64,000 bases of DNA from G963676655 sp963678305 (GTDB taxonomy: Bacteria; Verrucomicrobiota; Lentisphaeria; Victivallales; Victivallaceae), in NCBI GenBank assembly GCA_963678305.2, contig CAXXVV010000006.1, forward strand, positions 1-64,000, in the 5' to 3' direction. The notes below the pieces were generated by a model. The model did not search any database. It worked only from the letters and a program-made list of their open reading frames with translations, and had not been told where the DNA came from. A program made the translations under genes and the position numbers. Below, one piece after another: positions 1 through 8,856 of this stretch; position 1 is the first letter of the stretch; each line of letters starts with the position of its first letter.

Positions 1-1425
1 TTGTTGCAGCAGCAGATTAAATTTAACTTCCTGCCCTTTGGTCGCGGCCAGCAGGAAGGTGGTGTCCTGGCGCATGATCAATCGGGGTTGACTTTTGCGG
101 CGAGGTTTAAGCTTGTAGCCGTCGGAAGGCAGCAACGTTGCCAGTTTGACGTCGGCTGTTTTCGCCAGGTTGGGTTTATTCATTTCATGTTTGATGACAT
201 AAGCTGCCATATCGATTTTTTGCCCGTTGTACGTTACTGTTCCGGTGATTTTCTCGGCGATCGGTTTTCCGGCCAGGTTGCTCATTTGCATGAGAGGGCG
301 TTTTTGGGAGTCAATAACTGATGTATTGATAAACTCAGCCGCGCCGATATTCTTGACGGTCCCGGGTGACAGGTGCAGCATGATCGGGGAACGGCCCGGC
401 TGCTTTGCTCCGGTATTTATCAATTTGCAGTCCTGGAAGATAGCCTTGAAACCGTCGCTATAGAAATCTTTAAGTTCGATCCCGGAGTCGGCGGTGTTTT
501 CGATCCGGCAGTTGATAAATTTGATAAAGCCGTCAGCCGGATTGTTGATTTTGCGGCTCGCAACCGGTTTGCCCAGCAAAATACCTTTGCCGCCGCTTTT
601 GATTGTACAGTTTTTGACCGTGATAGACAGCGGTTCAGAGGTGTTTTGAATCTTGACATAAGCCAGGAAACCATAATTCTTGTTTCCCTGCATGGTACAG
701 TCTTCCAGCAGACAGTTGACGAGGCGCTGGTTGCCTTCGTTAGGTTCGAAATCAATTCCGGCCATCGGGGAGGTGCCGTTGGTATTGTTCAGCCGGCAAT
801 TTTTAATGGTCAGGTTCTCGGCACTGATGACGCTTATACCCTGGCGGTGATGATCATCGATAAAGCAGTTTTTGATCGTGATGTTTTTGCAGTAATTGGG
901 TAATTTCGCATACTGTTTTCCATAATGTTTAGCACCTTTCCAATACTTCAGACGGGGATTTGACCCAATGTAGATCCCGTCGCCGCCGCTGCTGATTATA
1001 GTCAAATCCGCGATCGTCACATTCTCGCATGATTTCAGGTTGATCGCGTGGCGCCATTCGGAATGTTCGTAGTTTTTAGGATCCTGATAGTCTCGCTTGT
1101 TCATTACCAGTGATCCGGGCCCCCGGATGATCAGGTTCTTGCAGCCGATTGCATTCAGCAGGCAGTCGTTCAAGTGTTTATACGCGCCGGGTTTTGCCTT
1201 GAGTACGGCGTCTTTTTCTATAACCAGTTCCAGGTTGCTTCTCAATTCCAGCGGCAGGGTCAGCCAGGGCGAACCCTTTTTGCCGATAATAATTTTAGCG
1301 GCTTTTGAATTGATTGCCTTTTGAATTATTTTTGTTGCGTCTCCAGTGGTATTGCGTTCAAGTTTAATAACTTCCGAGGCAGTCAGGCCACTGGACAGTA
1401 AGAGTATTGACAGATATTTGATCAT
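1..1425 (-). CDS. Secreted right-handed parallel beta-helix protein, C-terminus cut by window edge
   Basis: Reading the minus strand from an ATG at 1425 gives 475 open codons to base 1 with no stop, so the gene continues outside the window. The N-terminus (MIKYLSILLLSSGLTAS) looks like a signal peptide. The body has repeated short strands of the type NLIIRGPGSL, NVTIADLTI, NITIKNCFID, NLTIKNCRL and SITVKNCTIKS, the rung pattern of pectate-lyase-like parallel beta-helices (Beta_helix/NosD type). Such proteins are usually polysaccharide lyases or glycosidases; I cannot assign a substrate. It is the last gene visible in an operon, 37 bp after a pseudopilin gene and behind a GH63-like glycosidase, so a role in glycan breakdown outside the cell is likely. 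Plus-strand ORFs in this stretch are shadows. Confidence 0.85.
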   Translation of the reverse strand, partial: MIKYLSILLLSSGLTASEVIKLERNTTGDATKIIQKAINSKAAKIIIGKKGSPWLTLPLELRSNLELVIEKDAVLKAKPGAYKHLNDCLLNAIGCKNLIIRGPGSLVMNKRDYQDPKNYEHSEWRHAINLKSCENVTIADLTIISSGGDGIYIGSNPRLKYWKGAKHYGKQYAKLPNYCKNITIKNCFIDDHHRQGISVISAENLTIKNCRLNNTNGTSPMAGIDFEPNEGNQRLVNCLLEDCTMQGNKNYGFLAYVKIQNTSEPLSITVKNCTIKSGGKGILLGKPVASRKINNPADGFIKFINCRIENTADSGIELKDFYSDGFKAIFQDCKLINTGAKQPGRSPIMLHLSPGTVKNIGAAEFINTSVIDSQKRPLMQMSNLAGKPIAEKITGTVTYNGQKIDMAAYVIKHEMNKPNLAKTADVKLATLLPSDGYKLKPRRKSQPRLIMRQDTTFLLAATKGQEVKFNLLLQQ

Positions 1426-1462
1426 GTTTTAAATCCTGAATTAAGGTAGTTGTCCTAGTTGA

Positions 1463-2161
1463 TTATGGATGTCCGTACCAGCGCCAGCCGGACCATCCGA
1501 GGTCGATGTAGATGTTATCCGGGTAGTCGCCGTAAAATACCCGGGTGACTTTTTTTGCCGCGGCGTGACCGTCAGTATAGATGATGTTGATCGCGCTGTT
1601 GTGTCTGGCGCCGGGATAATATTTTTTATCGCTTCTTGGTTTGTAATAGACATAGGCTGAACCGCACATCTGGTAATCCGGACTGTCGGCGTCGAAGACC
1701 GAATCCATTGCCAGGTAAACTTCTGAATTCTTTTTTACACGGCTCTGTTTATAGGCGCTCATCCGGTCGTTCATGCCGATCCCGGTGGCGTAATAACCGC
1801 CCCAGCTGTTATACAAAGTTCTTTGGCCGTCTTTTGTGGTACTGGTTGAGCCGGTACCGGTCAGGCTTGGACAGGTAAGCGGATCAACGCCTGGCAGATA
1901 CTTATATTCGACGAACGCCGTGGTCCAGTTTTTATTGGTCGTTGAGAACGGATACAACCCCATGTGCAGCGGGTAGAAGCCATCGCTGTCATCTACATAC
2001 ATGTTGAACGCCAGCCCGACCTGTTTTTCATTATTCAGGCATTTTATGGCCTTTGCCTTGTCCCGTGCCTGGTTCAGCGCGGGCAGCAGCATACTGGCGA
2101 GGATTGCGATGATCGCGATCACGACCAACAGTTCGATGAGGGTGAAAAGTCGTTTTTTCAT
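1463..2161 (-). CDS. Prepilin-type H-X9-DG pseudopilin
   Basis: A 232-residue protein opening with MKKRLFTLIELLVVIAIIAI, the type IV pilin/type II secretion N-terminal signature: a short basic leader, Phe, Glu at +5 and one hydrophobic helix that both anchors and assembles the protein. The residue before Phe is Leu, not the usual Gly. Near the C-terminus a His is followed by nine residues and Asp-Gly (HNSAINIIYTDG), the H-X9-DG motif typical of the large pseudopilin families of Lentisphaerota and Planctomycetes. Its ATG overlaps the stop of the upstream glycosidase (ATGA), so translation is probably coupled. The beta-helix gene follows after 37 bp. The function of this family is not established; the context suggests a surface or secretion part tied to this sugar locus. 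Confidence 0.9.
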   Translation of the reverse strand: MKKRLFTLIELLVVIAIIAILASMLLPALNQARDKAKAIKCLNNEKQVGLAFNMYVDDSDGFYPLHMGLYPFSTTNKNWTTAFVEYKYLPGVDPLTCPSLTGTGSTSTTKDGQRTLYNSWGGYYATGIGMNDRMSAYKQSRVKKNSEVYLAMDSVFDADSPDYQMCGSAYVYYKPRSDKKYYPGARHNSAINIIYTDGHAAAKKVTRVFYGDYPDNIYIDLGWSGWRWYGHP

Positions 2162-3801
2162 TTTTCCATCTCCTGTGTTTGCTTGATGAATTGATTTGAA
2201 GAAATATGGTTCGAACTTCTCGAGAAAATCATATCTATATACAAGGTGGCCGACCAGCCGTAGTCGTGGAATACCTGATGAAAGGAATTAGGTATATTTT
2301 TCGCCTTGCGGAGCAGGGCCGGCGGCGGGGTTTTATCGCGGTCATCCATAAATTCAAAGAATGTGCCGTATTCAAGATATAATCGCTCCTGTTCCGCGAT
2401 TGTTTTGCAGTTTATCATGTCGGCTTCCTGGTCCAGACCGTAACGCTTGAACCCCTCGGCGATAAGGCAGTTGATATTCACCCAAACCGGGCCGCGCCAC
2501 ATGTCTTTCTGATAGAACTCCTCACTCTTCCGGGATATGGATGGAATGAGCATGGGAGTTCCGAATGATTCCGGATCATTGAGATGCTCCGCCAGTTTCT
2601 GGGCCTGCTGAGGCGAGGCCGCGCCGCAAAGCAACGGCAGAAAACCGGAACTGGCGAGGACTTCTGACTTTTTCCCCTGAGTGACATCGTAGTCAACATA
2701 GAATGCCGCGTCTTCATCCCAGAGGCGTTCATTGATTAAGCCGCAAAGTTTCTGGTAACGTTTGAGCCACATACTGACATCTTCATCCAACCCGAGGGTT
2801 GCGGCGAATTCAGCCATTATTTCGCATTCACGGGCGATAAACGAGTTAAAATCAGTTGCGTCGAGCTGATCGGCACAGTCGAAACGCGGCGAATTATCCA
2901 TGCCGCTTTCACCGCTGCGGCAGGTTTCGTTCGCTTCGATATGCCATTCCAGCAAACCAGCTCCATCGCTGTCGCGATTTGCCAGGTCCCATTCTATATA
3001 TCCCTTCAGGCCAGGGTAGCATTTCCGCAGCCACTCCGGGGCGTCTTCGGCTTCCAGTACTTTCTGCACGCCGAGAGCCAGAACGGGAGGTTGAGTCATT
3101 GCGTGAATTCGATCCGGGGTCGCGTCCAGGGCGATGAAGCCGTCTTTTCGCTGGCAGTCAAGAACGGCGGAAATTATATCGCGCGCCATTTGCGGATCAA
3201 GGTGACGCAGACCCATGGCATGGAAAACCGAGTCCCATAACCACATGCGCTGATGCGGCCAGCGGTCCGGAGTGCTCCACAGGTGCTTTATCTGCCCTTC
3301 TGGAGAACATAGCATTGTTTTCAACTGGGAACAGGCTTTGTATAATGCCCGTTTCGTATTATCAAGGATATTTTCCGGAAGGCGCAGCGAGTTCAGCCAC
3401 TCCTGCCGGTTGCTGATGATTTCCGGCAGAGACAAATTGATATGTTCCGGCTTGAAATATTCAGTAACTCCGATCAGGGTCCGGTTTTCATTTTGCATGA
3501 CTGATATTGCCGGATCGAGATCACTGAATTCAATATGCCCGGAGATCAGGACATGCCATGCGTCAGGCATCGCGCCTTTGATACCGTCAATATCAAAGAA
3601 ATCTCCGCCCAGTAATATTTGCTTCGGTGGCATGTCGGAAAATTTGATGTCGCCGTGTTCAACCGGCAGTTTTATTTCAAAACCGGTATAATCAAAGGCA
3701 GTGCGTAATACCAGGCCGTTTTTGAAGTCTGTTTTTCCGTCAATTCCGGAGAACGCGAATAGTTGTCCCGGCCCCCAGACATTTAAAATATTTTTTTTCA
3801 T
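2158..3801 (-). CDS. GH63/GH37-like glycoside hydrolase, probably cytoplasmic
   Basis: A 547-residue (alpha/alpha)6-barrel glycosidase. Visible motifs are WPHQRMWLWDSVFH (181-194), GESGMDNSPRFD (about 298-308), MWRGPVWVNIN (434-444) and EYGTFFEF (477-484). They match the clan of trehalases (GH37), alpha-glucosidases and mannosylglycerate hydrolases (GH63). By analogy Asp302 would be the general acid and Glu483 the base. There is no signal peptide, so it probably acts on imported oligosaccharides. Substrate cannot be read from sequence: trehalose, mannosylglycerate and glucosyl-oligosaccharides are all possible. It is the first gene of a three-gene operon divergent from an AraC regulator 137 bp away, which probably controls it. 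Confidence 0.8.
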   Translation of the reverse strand: MKKNILNVWGPGQLFAFSGIDGKTDFKNGLVLRTAFDYTGFEIKLPVEHGDIKFSDMPPKQILLGGDFFDIDGIKGAMPDAWHVLISGHIEFSDLDPAISVMQNENRTLIGVTEYFKPEHINLSLPEIISNRQEWLNSLRLPENILDNTKRALYKACSQLKTMLCSPEGQIKHLWSTPDRWPHQRMWLWDSVFHAMGLRHLDPQMARDIISAVLDCQRKDGFIALDATPDRIHAMTQPPVLALGVQKVLEAEDAPEWLRKCYPGLKGYIEWDLANRDSDGAGLLEWHIEANETCRSGESGMDNSPRFDCADQLDATDFNSFIARECEIMAEFAATLGLDEDVSMWLKRYQKLCGLINERLWDEDAAFYVDYDVTQGKKSEVLASSGFLPLLCGAASPQQAQKLAEHLNDPESFGTPMLIPSISRKSEEFYQKDMWRGPVWVNINCLIAEGFKRYGLDQEADMINCKTIAEQERLYLEYGTFFEFMDDRDKTPPPALLRKAKNIPNSFHQVFHDYGWSATLYIDMIFSRSSNHISSNQFIKQTQEMEK

Positions 3802-3858
3802 TTATTTTTCTTTTTTGTTTGAGATTGCTAAGTTTGTATATATTATATAGTCTTTGTG

Positions 3859-3887
3859 TTGACAAGTCTATAGTGAAATATTATATT
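3859..3887 (+). promoter_or_regulatory. Predicted sigma-70 promoter of the AraC regulator gene
   Basis: TTGACA, a 17-bp spacer and TATATT lie about 50 bp before the ATG at 3939. The stretch is very AT-rich and interleaved with the opposing promoter at 3880-3907. Confidence 0.55.
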
Positions 3888-3907
3888 TATATATGATATA
3901 TCGTCAA
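3880..3907 (-). promoter_or_regulatory. Predicted sigma-70 promoter of the GH63/pseudopilin/beta-helix operon
   Basis: On the minus strand TTGACG is followed after 16 bp by TATAAT, about 80 bp before the glycosidase start at 3801. It overlaps the promoter read in the other direction, so the two transcription units may compete or be switched by a shared regulator. Confidence 0.5.
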
Positions 3908-3938
3908 ATGTATTTGAATTTATGAAAAGGGTCGAATA

Positions 3939-4853
3939 ATGAGTCGCAAACGGGATCAGGAACTTTATTCGGATCATGGGATAACTCGTTTATGTGGTTC
4001 CCCGTACAGGCGTTACTACACCAGGAAATATTACCGCAACCCGCCGGCAGCCAACACTCCGGAAGATAATCTGCTGCGTCTCGACAATATCGGCGAAGAA
4101 CATACGGTCAAAGGGTACTGGCGCAGCCGTATTCACGCGGAATTATTTTCAATTGAATTTGTTCTTGAAGGATCAATGCTTTTCGTGCAGGATGGAAAGA
4201 AATACCAGGTTGATGCCGGAAGTGTTTTTTTTGTTCATCCTGGCAGAAATAACGAGTTCCGTACCGGTCCCGGTAAATCCTGCCATAAACTGGCGGTCGC
4301 TATCAGCGGAGGCTGCCTCAGCCGGGTGCTGAACACTTCCGGCCTGTCGGAAGTAGATGTTTTAAAACTGGATGATCCGGGTGAATTTGAAAAGATTATC
4401 CGGCGCGGCGCTTTGGAACTGGAAGAACGGACGCCCGGATTCCGGCAGCGGGCTTTTTTGTTGTGCAATGAGATTTTTTATCTCTTAACGCAAAATCTGC
4501 ATCATGCCAGTCTGCCGGTGAAACTGCGCGAGGCACTGGACCTGATGGAATTTCAGTTGGCAACTCCTCTAACCTTGAATGATATATGCAGCCAATTGAA
4601 AATAAGTCCTTCGTCGCTCGGACGCCTCTTCAAGGAACACCTGGGGGAAACCCCGATTGAACATTTGATCTCAATGCGGATGGCGGAAGCTGAGAGCCTG
4701 TTGAATGACATGGAAATGGGATATTCCATAAAAGAAATATCCCGTCGGGTCGGCTATTCGAACCAACTTTATTTTTCTGCCGAATTCAAAAAGCGTTTCG
4801 GAATGTCCCCGGGGAATTATCGCTTACGTTTTGTTAATTCCCGGGGACAATGA
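3939..4853 (+). CDS. AraC-family transcriptional regulator with cupin sensor domain
   Basis: A 304-residue protein. About residues 50-130 form an AraC-type cupin (for example VEGS-like EGSMLFVQDGKKYQVDAG and FFVHPG), the sugar-sensing half. About residues 205-295 carry the two helix-turn-helix motifs (LTLNDICSQLKISPSSLGRL and IKEISRRVGYSNQLYFSAEF) and the usual ending FGMSPGNYR. It is transcribed divergently from the GH63/pseudopilin/beta-helix operon over a 137-bp gap holding overlapping promoters, so it very probably activates that operon in response to its sugar. A GGGTCGA stretch precedes the ATG at a usable distance. Confidence 0.88.
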   Translation: MSRKRDQELYSDHGITRLCGSPYRRYYTRKYYRNPPAANTPEDNLLRLDNIGEEHTVKGYWRSRIHAELFSIEFVLEGSMLFVQDGKKYQVDAGSVFFVHPGRNNEFRTGPGKSCHKLAVAISGGCLSRVLNTSGLSEVDVLKLDDPGEFEKIIRRGALELEERTPGFRQRAFLLCNEIFYLLTQNLHHASLPVKLREALDLMEFQLATPLTLNDICSQLKISPSSLGRLFKEHLGETPIEHLISMRMAEAESLLNDMEMGYSIKEISRRVGYSNQLYFSAEFKKRFGMSPGNYRLRFVNSRGQ

Positions 4854-4946
4854 TTTGCTGACATAATCATCTATAACAGGATAACCGCAGCATTTGAACA
4901 TAAATCGAAGCCTGTGATGTTATAGAAAAATAAGCTTGACCGCTTA

Positions 4947-7160
4947 TCATCTTCGGCCGCGAAAACGGCCGCCGCCCTCGAATCTTGAAAAATCTCTTTG
5001 GTTGCTTCTGTAATCACCCCGGTTTCTGGATTCATAATGGGCTTCCAGGTCTGACGGTTCACGGGTATAAGTCCGGTTACGGTTGTATGAGGTTCTTGAC
5101 TTGGTTGATGGCCATTGATAGCCGCGGTTCTGGTTGGTCGTATATGAGGTTTTTGATTTAGTTGACGGCCATTGATAGCCGGGCCTGGAGTATCTTGATT
5201 CCTGTTGCGGCTTACGGAACTGATTGGTTCTGGCCCATTTTCCGTTTTGTTGCTGTTCCCAACCGTTGGCGGTGCGCCTATAGATATTGCCCCGTTGGTC
5301 GGTGAAAACATTGTTTTCAGCACGGCGACGGGTTTGGACCGCGGTTGCTCCGGGAGTGCCGGGGGCCGCCGGTCTTATTCCTTTGGGCGCGGTTGCTCCG
5401 GGTCGGGTTGACGGGATGACTCCTGGTCTTGTATCAGGAATCTGTCCCGGTCGCCGGTATGGCTTCCGATCATATACGACAGCCCGGTTTCCCCAGTTTT
5501 TGTACCGGTTGACAACATTATGGTGCAGATAATTGTGATAGTGGTTGATCGGGGGATATTTGCGATACCAGCCCCAGCCGCAGCCGCCGCCGATAATCCA
5601 GCCGCCGGTATTGGGATTGTAAATAGCCCTGAATCCATAGGTCATCGGACGGCAGTAATAGACTCCGCCATACCAGTCGTTGTACTCATACCCGGTTCCG
5701 TAGACCACGGTGTTGTCATAGACGTATGAGCCATTATAACCGGGGGTGTATCCGCAATAAGCGTATTGGTCGTCCGAATCGTAGACCTGCGCGTATTTTA
5801 CATTATAAAGCGGATTGTCCGGCGGCAGAGAGTCGATTTCCGGCGGAACTTTGACGCATACTTTCCATGGGCCTTCAGCCGAATTCGCTTCAAACCAGAC
5901 GGCGTCTTTACAGCAGTAATACTGGTTGTTGATCTTCAATACTGAAAATTGAGTATTGATCGCATACTGCATATTTGTTCCTTTTATATCTTGAAAGGCC
6001 GGTTTGCCGTCATATGTAACATTGATGGTTGCGCTGCGGTTTATTCGCGCGGTCTGTGGTACTTGAGCTTCGAGAACCGCATCTCTTGCCTGTTCCGTTC
6101 CGGCAACATTGGCCAGGACATGTCCTTTGACGCTGTCCTCCGGTATCTCCTGAAAGTTTTTTGGCAGTTGGGTGGAGGCTATATATACCCAGCCTTCGGT
6201 CGGATTGTCAGAAGTGAACCAGCGGCCGGCGATCAGGACATAATAACGCTGAGTCGCGATGTCCAGAAAGGCGTCAGTGTCGGTATTGTTGATATAAAGC
6301 AGACCGGAATTTCCCAACGGGGAAAACTGCGGGGTGCCGCGACATACGATAAGTTCAGCTGGTTTGGTTGCCACTATTACTTCAGGCATCGTATCGCCTT
6401 TCGCATTCTTTTCAATATCGATATAGTCGGTTTCTTTGGCCGCGTAACCGGCAACGGCAGCCGGAACTGTAACGGCTTGTTTCCACTCACCGGTCAGATT
6501 GGTGGTCGTTACCCATTCTTTCCTTATTTGCATGTAATATGATTGGTTGCCGGAATCCAGAAGGATCAAGGCTGGAGTATTGATTACCCGCATCAGGTTA
6601 GTACCTTTGATTTTTTCAAGTTTCGGCGTGCCGTGAATCGGAACCAGAACTGCGGGATGGTCGCGCAGAATGATTTCCGGAGGAGTTGTATTTAACTGCA
6701 AAGCCGCGGCTTTGGCCCGATCCGCCAGATCGAGCATTGCCAGAAGCCGATCCAGTGAAATATCAAAATCCCAGTCCGCGGATTTTTTGCGGATCAGCAT
6801 ATCCAGTTTCCTCAGTTTTTCATCCGTCTTACCCGGAAAAACTGCTTTGGGAACGGTCACAGACAGCATTTTGACTGTTCTGCTGCTTCGGTCAATTTCG
6901 ACTTTTGCGCTTAGCCACATTGCGCCGAATACCGGTTCTGACTGGCCTTCTTTTTTGAATGAAAAGGCGGCCCTTGCAGTTATTTTATCTCCCTTCATTG
7001 ATTCCAACTGAGGCTGATAAACAGTCAGGACGCCTTTGATGTTCTCTTTGTTTATGTTTATGGCACGTGGCCAGGGCGAAGTTGCCGGCTCCGTGTTTTG
7101 GGCTCCAGCGTACATTGTGCAGAATGTTGTCGTCAATATGATTAATAATCCTGTTTTCAT
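4947..7160 (-). CDS. Large exported repeat protein with GPW-like modules and low-complexity C-terminus
   Basis: A 737-residue protein with a signal peptide (MKTGLLIILTTTFCTMYAGA) and a strong ribosome site (AAAGGAGCAGGAG). At least three copies of a module with a Tyr-Tyr pair, a Trp and a Gly-x-Trp ending can be seen: YYMQIRKEWVTTTNLTGEWK, YYVLIAGRWFTSDNPTEGW and YYCCKDAVWFEANSAEGPW. A Tyr/Gly-rich zone with Cys and Trp follows (about 470-560), then an Arg/Pro/Asn/Tyr-rich tail containing two copies of YQWPSTKSxTSY and ending in Arg-Gly-Arg-Arg. Similar database proteins carry loose labels such as carbohydrate-binding family V/XII. I do not recognise an enzyme. The composition suggests a surface or matrix protein. 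An inverted repeat CAGGT-N6-ACCTG lies at about 7211-7226 upstream. Confidence 0.75.
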   Translation of the reverse strand: MKTGLLIILTTTFCTMYAGAQNTEPATSPWPRAININKENIKGVLTVYQPQLESMKGDKITARAAFSFKKEGQSEPVFGAMWLSAKVEIDRSSRTVKMLSVTVPKAVFPGKTDEKLRKLDMLIRKKSADWDFDISLDRLLAMLDLADRAKAAALQLNTTPPEIILRDHPAVLVPIHGTPKLEKIKGTNLMRVINTPALILLDSGNQSYYMQIRKEWVTTTNLTGEWKQAVTVPAAVAGYAAKETDYIDIEKNAKGDTMPEVIVATKPAELIVCRGTPQFSPLGNSGLLYINNTDTDAFLDIATQRYYVLIAGRWFTSDNPTEGWVYIASTQLPKNFQEIPEDSVKGHVLANVAGTEQARDAVLEAQVPQTARINRSATINVTYDGKPAFQDIKGTNMQYAINTQFSVLKINNQYYCCKDAVWFEANSAEGPWKVCVKVPPEIDSLPPDNPLYNVKYAQVYDSDDQYAYCGYTPGYNGSYVYDNTVVYGTGYEYNDWYGGVYYCRPMTYGFRAIYNPNTGGWIIGGGCGWGWYRKYPPINHYHNYLHHNVVNRYKNWGNRAVVYDRKPYRRPGQIPDTRPGVIPSTRPGATAPKGIRPAAPGTPGATAVQTRRRAENNVFTDQRGNIYRRTANGWEQQQNGKWARTNQFRKPQQESRYSRPGYQWPSTKSKTSYTTNQNRGYQWPSTKSRTSYNRNRTYTREPSDLEAHYESRNRGDYRSNQRDFSRFEGGGRFRGRR

Positions 7161-7296
7161 CTCCTGCTCCTTTGGTTTATTTTTATATTTAATCTAAAAT
7201 ATATAACAGGTTGTTTTACCTGCGATTTCAAGTGTTGCTGATTGAATTTATCTTAAGTTTCCGCTAGCAGAAAACTGGGCTGAACTTGGATTTATC

Positions 7297-7665
7297 TCAG
7301 TCGGCCAACAGTTCCACTCCGATTGCGGCTGCAGTGGCAATGTTTTCTTCATTCACCTGGCATTTTCCTTTTTCAAAGTCCAAGTCAGACAGCTGTAAAT
7401 GTTTAAATTGAGAAAACCCTGCTTTTTTCAAACATTTTGCCGCGCAGGAAGAGGGGCAGCCATCAATTGCCAGAATTTTTTCAGCCTCCCGGGCTGTATC
7501 CATTACCGAGTTAATCCGGCCTCCGATACCGGCAAGACAGATCATTCTGCCGTCACCAAATCTTGAAAGCATTCTGGCGGCACGGTCCGCAATATCTCCA
7601 ACATCAGACGCCCCGGAACAGGCAAAGATCAATTTATTTTCACCGCTGTATTTTCTCTCGTCCAT
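7297..7665 (-). CDS. DGC-domain protein (putative zinc-binding)
   Basis: A 122-residue protein with the pattern of the DGC family (PF08859): an early Cys (FACSGASDVG), a glycine-rich MICLAGIGG segment and the signature AIDGCPSSCAAKCLKKAGF holding the Asp-Gly-Cys motif and two more Cys. The conserved cysteines are thought to bind a metal, probably zinc; the cellular role is unknown. Length is normal for the family. The start is supported by GAAAGGAAAGG just upstream. It stands alone on the minus strand, between the exported repeat protein and a small membrane protein, with no clear partner. Confidence 0.8.
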   Translation of the reverse strand: MDERKYSGENKLIFACSGASDVGDIADRAARMLSRFGDGRMICLAGIGGRINSVMDTAREAEKILAIDGCPSSCAAKCLKKAGFSQFKHLQLSDLDFEKGKCQVNEENIATAAAIGVELLAD

Positions 7666-7948
7666 ATTTCCTTTCCTTTCAACCAGCTCCTTACTACTAA
7701 AATTCTAAATGACCGACTCTTACTTGTCAATAGCGGATTCGCTTATTTAACGTTCTTTTAGTGATGTTTTTCATCTGAAGGCTGATTACTTACGGTAAAA
7801 TAAGAAAAACAGGGCAGGCGGATTGTACTGAAATATTGGATAGAGGAAGGTAAAGTATATTTGCATACTGCGAAAGCAGTATTTAAGATTTCCGGAACGT
7901 GGCCGGAATTGATACTATTCCATTTCTCATGCAGATTCAAATGCTTAT

Positions 7949-8272
7949 TCAGCGGGGCATTTGCGGCGGAAATTGGGGAGCTTGTTTGCTGGCCAGTTTG
8001 TCAGGCAGTAAATGGGCAATCAGGAAGAGAAATGCTTCAGTAATTCCACCGGCCAGAAGCATCCATAAATATACTGCGAATCCAATATGATTCAATGCTT
8101 CTTCTCCTTGAGTTATCGCAACATATACAGAATAGCAGATAACTGCGAAAAGTATTGAAACAATCCAGCCTGCAACTACAAGAATCTGCATCAAGAGCGG
8201 GTTCCAGCCTTTGTCTCGTAATATCGACCCCATTCCCTTACACAAAAAATAAAGCAAAATGATTTCCAGCAT
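7949..8272 (-). CDS. Small hypothetical membrane protein
   Basis: A 107-residue ORF preceded by a strong GGGAGGG ribosome site. Three hydrophobic segments are visible: about 1-14, 27-52 (ILVVAGWIVSILFAVICYSV) and 67-90 (AVYLWMLLAGGITEAFLFLI), followed by a short charged tail with Pro and Gln. I do not recognise a family. The 283 bp between it and the DGC gene contains a small hairpin (TACTGC-GAAA-GCAGTA, 7866-7881) but no convincing gene. Confidence 0.6.
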   Translation of the reverse strand: MLEIILLYFLCKGMGSILRDKGWNPLLMQILVVAGWIVSILFAVICYSVYVAITQGEEALNHIGFAVYLWMLLAGGITEAFLFLIAHLLPDKLASKQAPQFPPQMPR

Positions 8273-8404
8273 TTTCCCTCCCTGCCATTTGTTTTTATGT
8301 TGTTTACGAACGATGTACTCTATTTCAGTTCTAAACAGACTATAATAACCATTTTACGAAATGCAAATTTTTTTATACGAACTGATATTTATTTTTGCGA
8401 CCAT

Positions 8405-8437
8405 AAAAAAAGGAAGCCGGACATTTGTCCGACTTCC
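8405..8437 (-). terminator. Rho-independent terminator of the hsp20 pair
   Basis: Read on the minus strand, a 12-bp stem (GGAAGTCGGACA with TGTCCGGCTTCC, one G-T pair) closes a two-base loop and is followed by seven T. It lies 18 bp after the stop of the second Hsp20 gene. Confidence 0.88.
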
Positions 8438-8455
8438 AGTCAGGATAAGATTTGT

Positions 8456-8845
8456 TTAGCCCGTACTGACTTTGATCCTCTTGGGCTGCGCTTCTTTAGC
8501 TTTTGGCAGACAAAGTTTGAGGACCCCGTCTTTCAGCGACGCCTTGATTCCGCCTTGGTCTATAGAATTGCCAAGCGTGAATTTACGTTCGTAGTTTCCG
8601 CTTCTATATTCATGGTGACAGGTGGTATATTTTTCCATCACATCGGAATTGAAATAGCCTTTAATAGTCAATTCCTGACCGTCGAGTTGAATATCCACCC
8701 CTTTGTCGTCTACTCCCGGCATATCGGCCCATATTGTTAGACAGGTGCCGTTTTCGACGATATCAATTTTCGGCCGGTATACGGCTGTGGATTTTTCTTC
8801 TTTGGCCAATGCTTTGTCATCGCCTTTTACCATTTCGTTTTTCAT
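8456..8845 (-). CDS. Hsp20/alpha-crystallin small heat-shock protein (second of a pair)
   Basis: A 129-residue small heat-shock protein that would hold unfolding proteins in a refoldable state in the cytoplasm. The alpha-crystallin domain covers about residues 25-125: YRPKIDIVENGTCLTIWADM, ADMPGVDDKGVDIQLDGQEL and the diagnostic LKDGVLKLCLPK near the end. The N-terminal arm is short and charged, and no C-terminal Ile-x-Ile anchor is evident. The start has an excellent AAGGAGGTG ribosome site. It follows another hsp20 gene by 11 bp and ends at a strong terminator, so the two form an operon. Confidence 0.92.
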   Translation of the reverse strand: MKNEMVKGDDKALAKEEKSTAVYRPKIDIVENGTCLTIWADMPGVDDKGVDIQLDGQELTIKGYFNSDVMEKYTTCHHEYRSGNYERKFTLGNSIDQGGIKASLKDGVLKLCLPKAKEAQPKRIKVSTG

Positions 8846-8856
8846 GATGCACCTCC

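Noticed and set aside
1..903. Plus-strand ORFs at the left edge
   Set aside because: They run against an open minus-strand frame of 475 codons with a signal peptide and beta-helix repeats.
2205..2215. tRNA T-arm-like GGTTCGAAC
   Set aside because: Lies inside the glycosidase coding sequence with no tRNA cloverleaf around it. No other tRNA was found.
2158..3801. Assignment as trehalase (GH37)
   Set aside because: The motifs fit the wider GH37/GH63 clan, but no trehalase-specific signature could be confirmed, so the substrate is left open.
7758..7940. 60-codon minus-strand ORF between the DGC and membrane-protein genes
   Set aside because: No ribosome site, no motif and composition like non-coding DNA; not supported as a gene.
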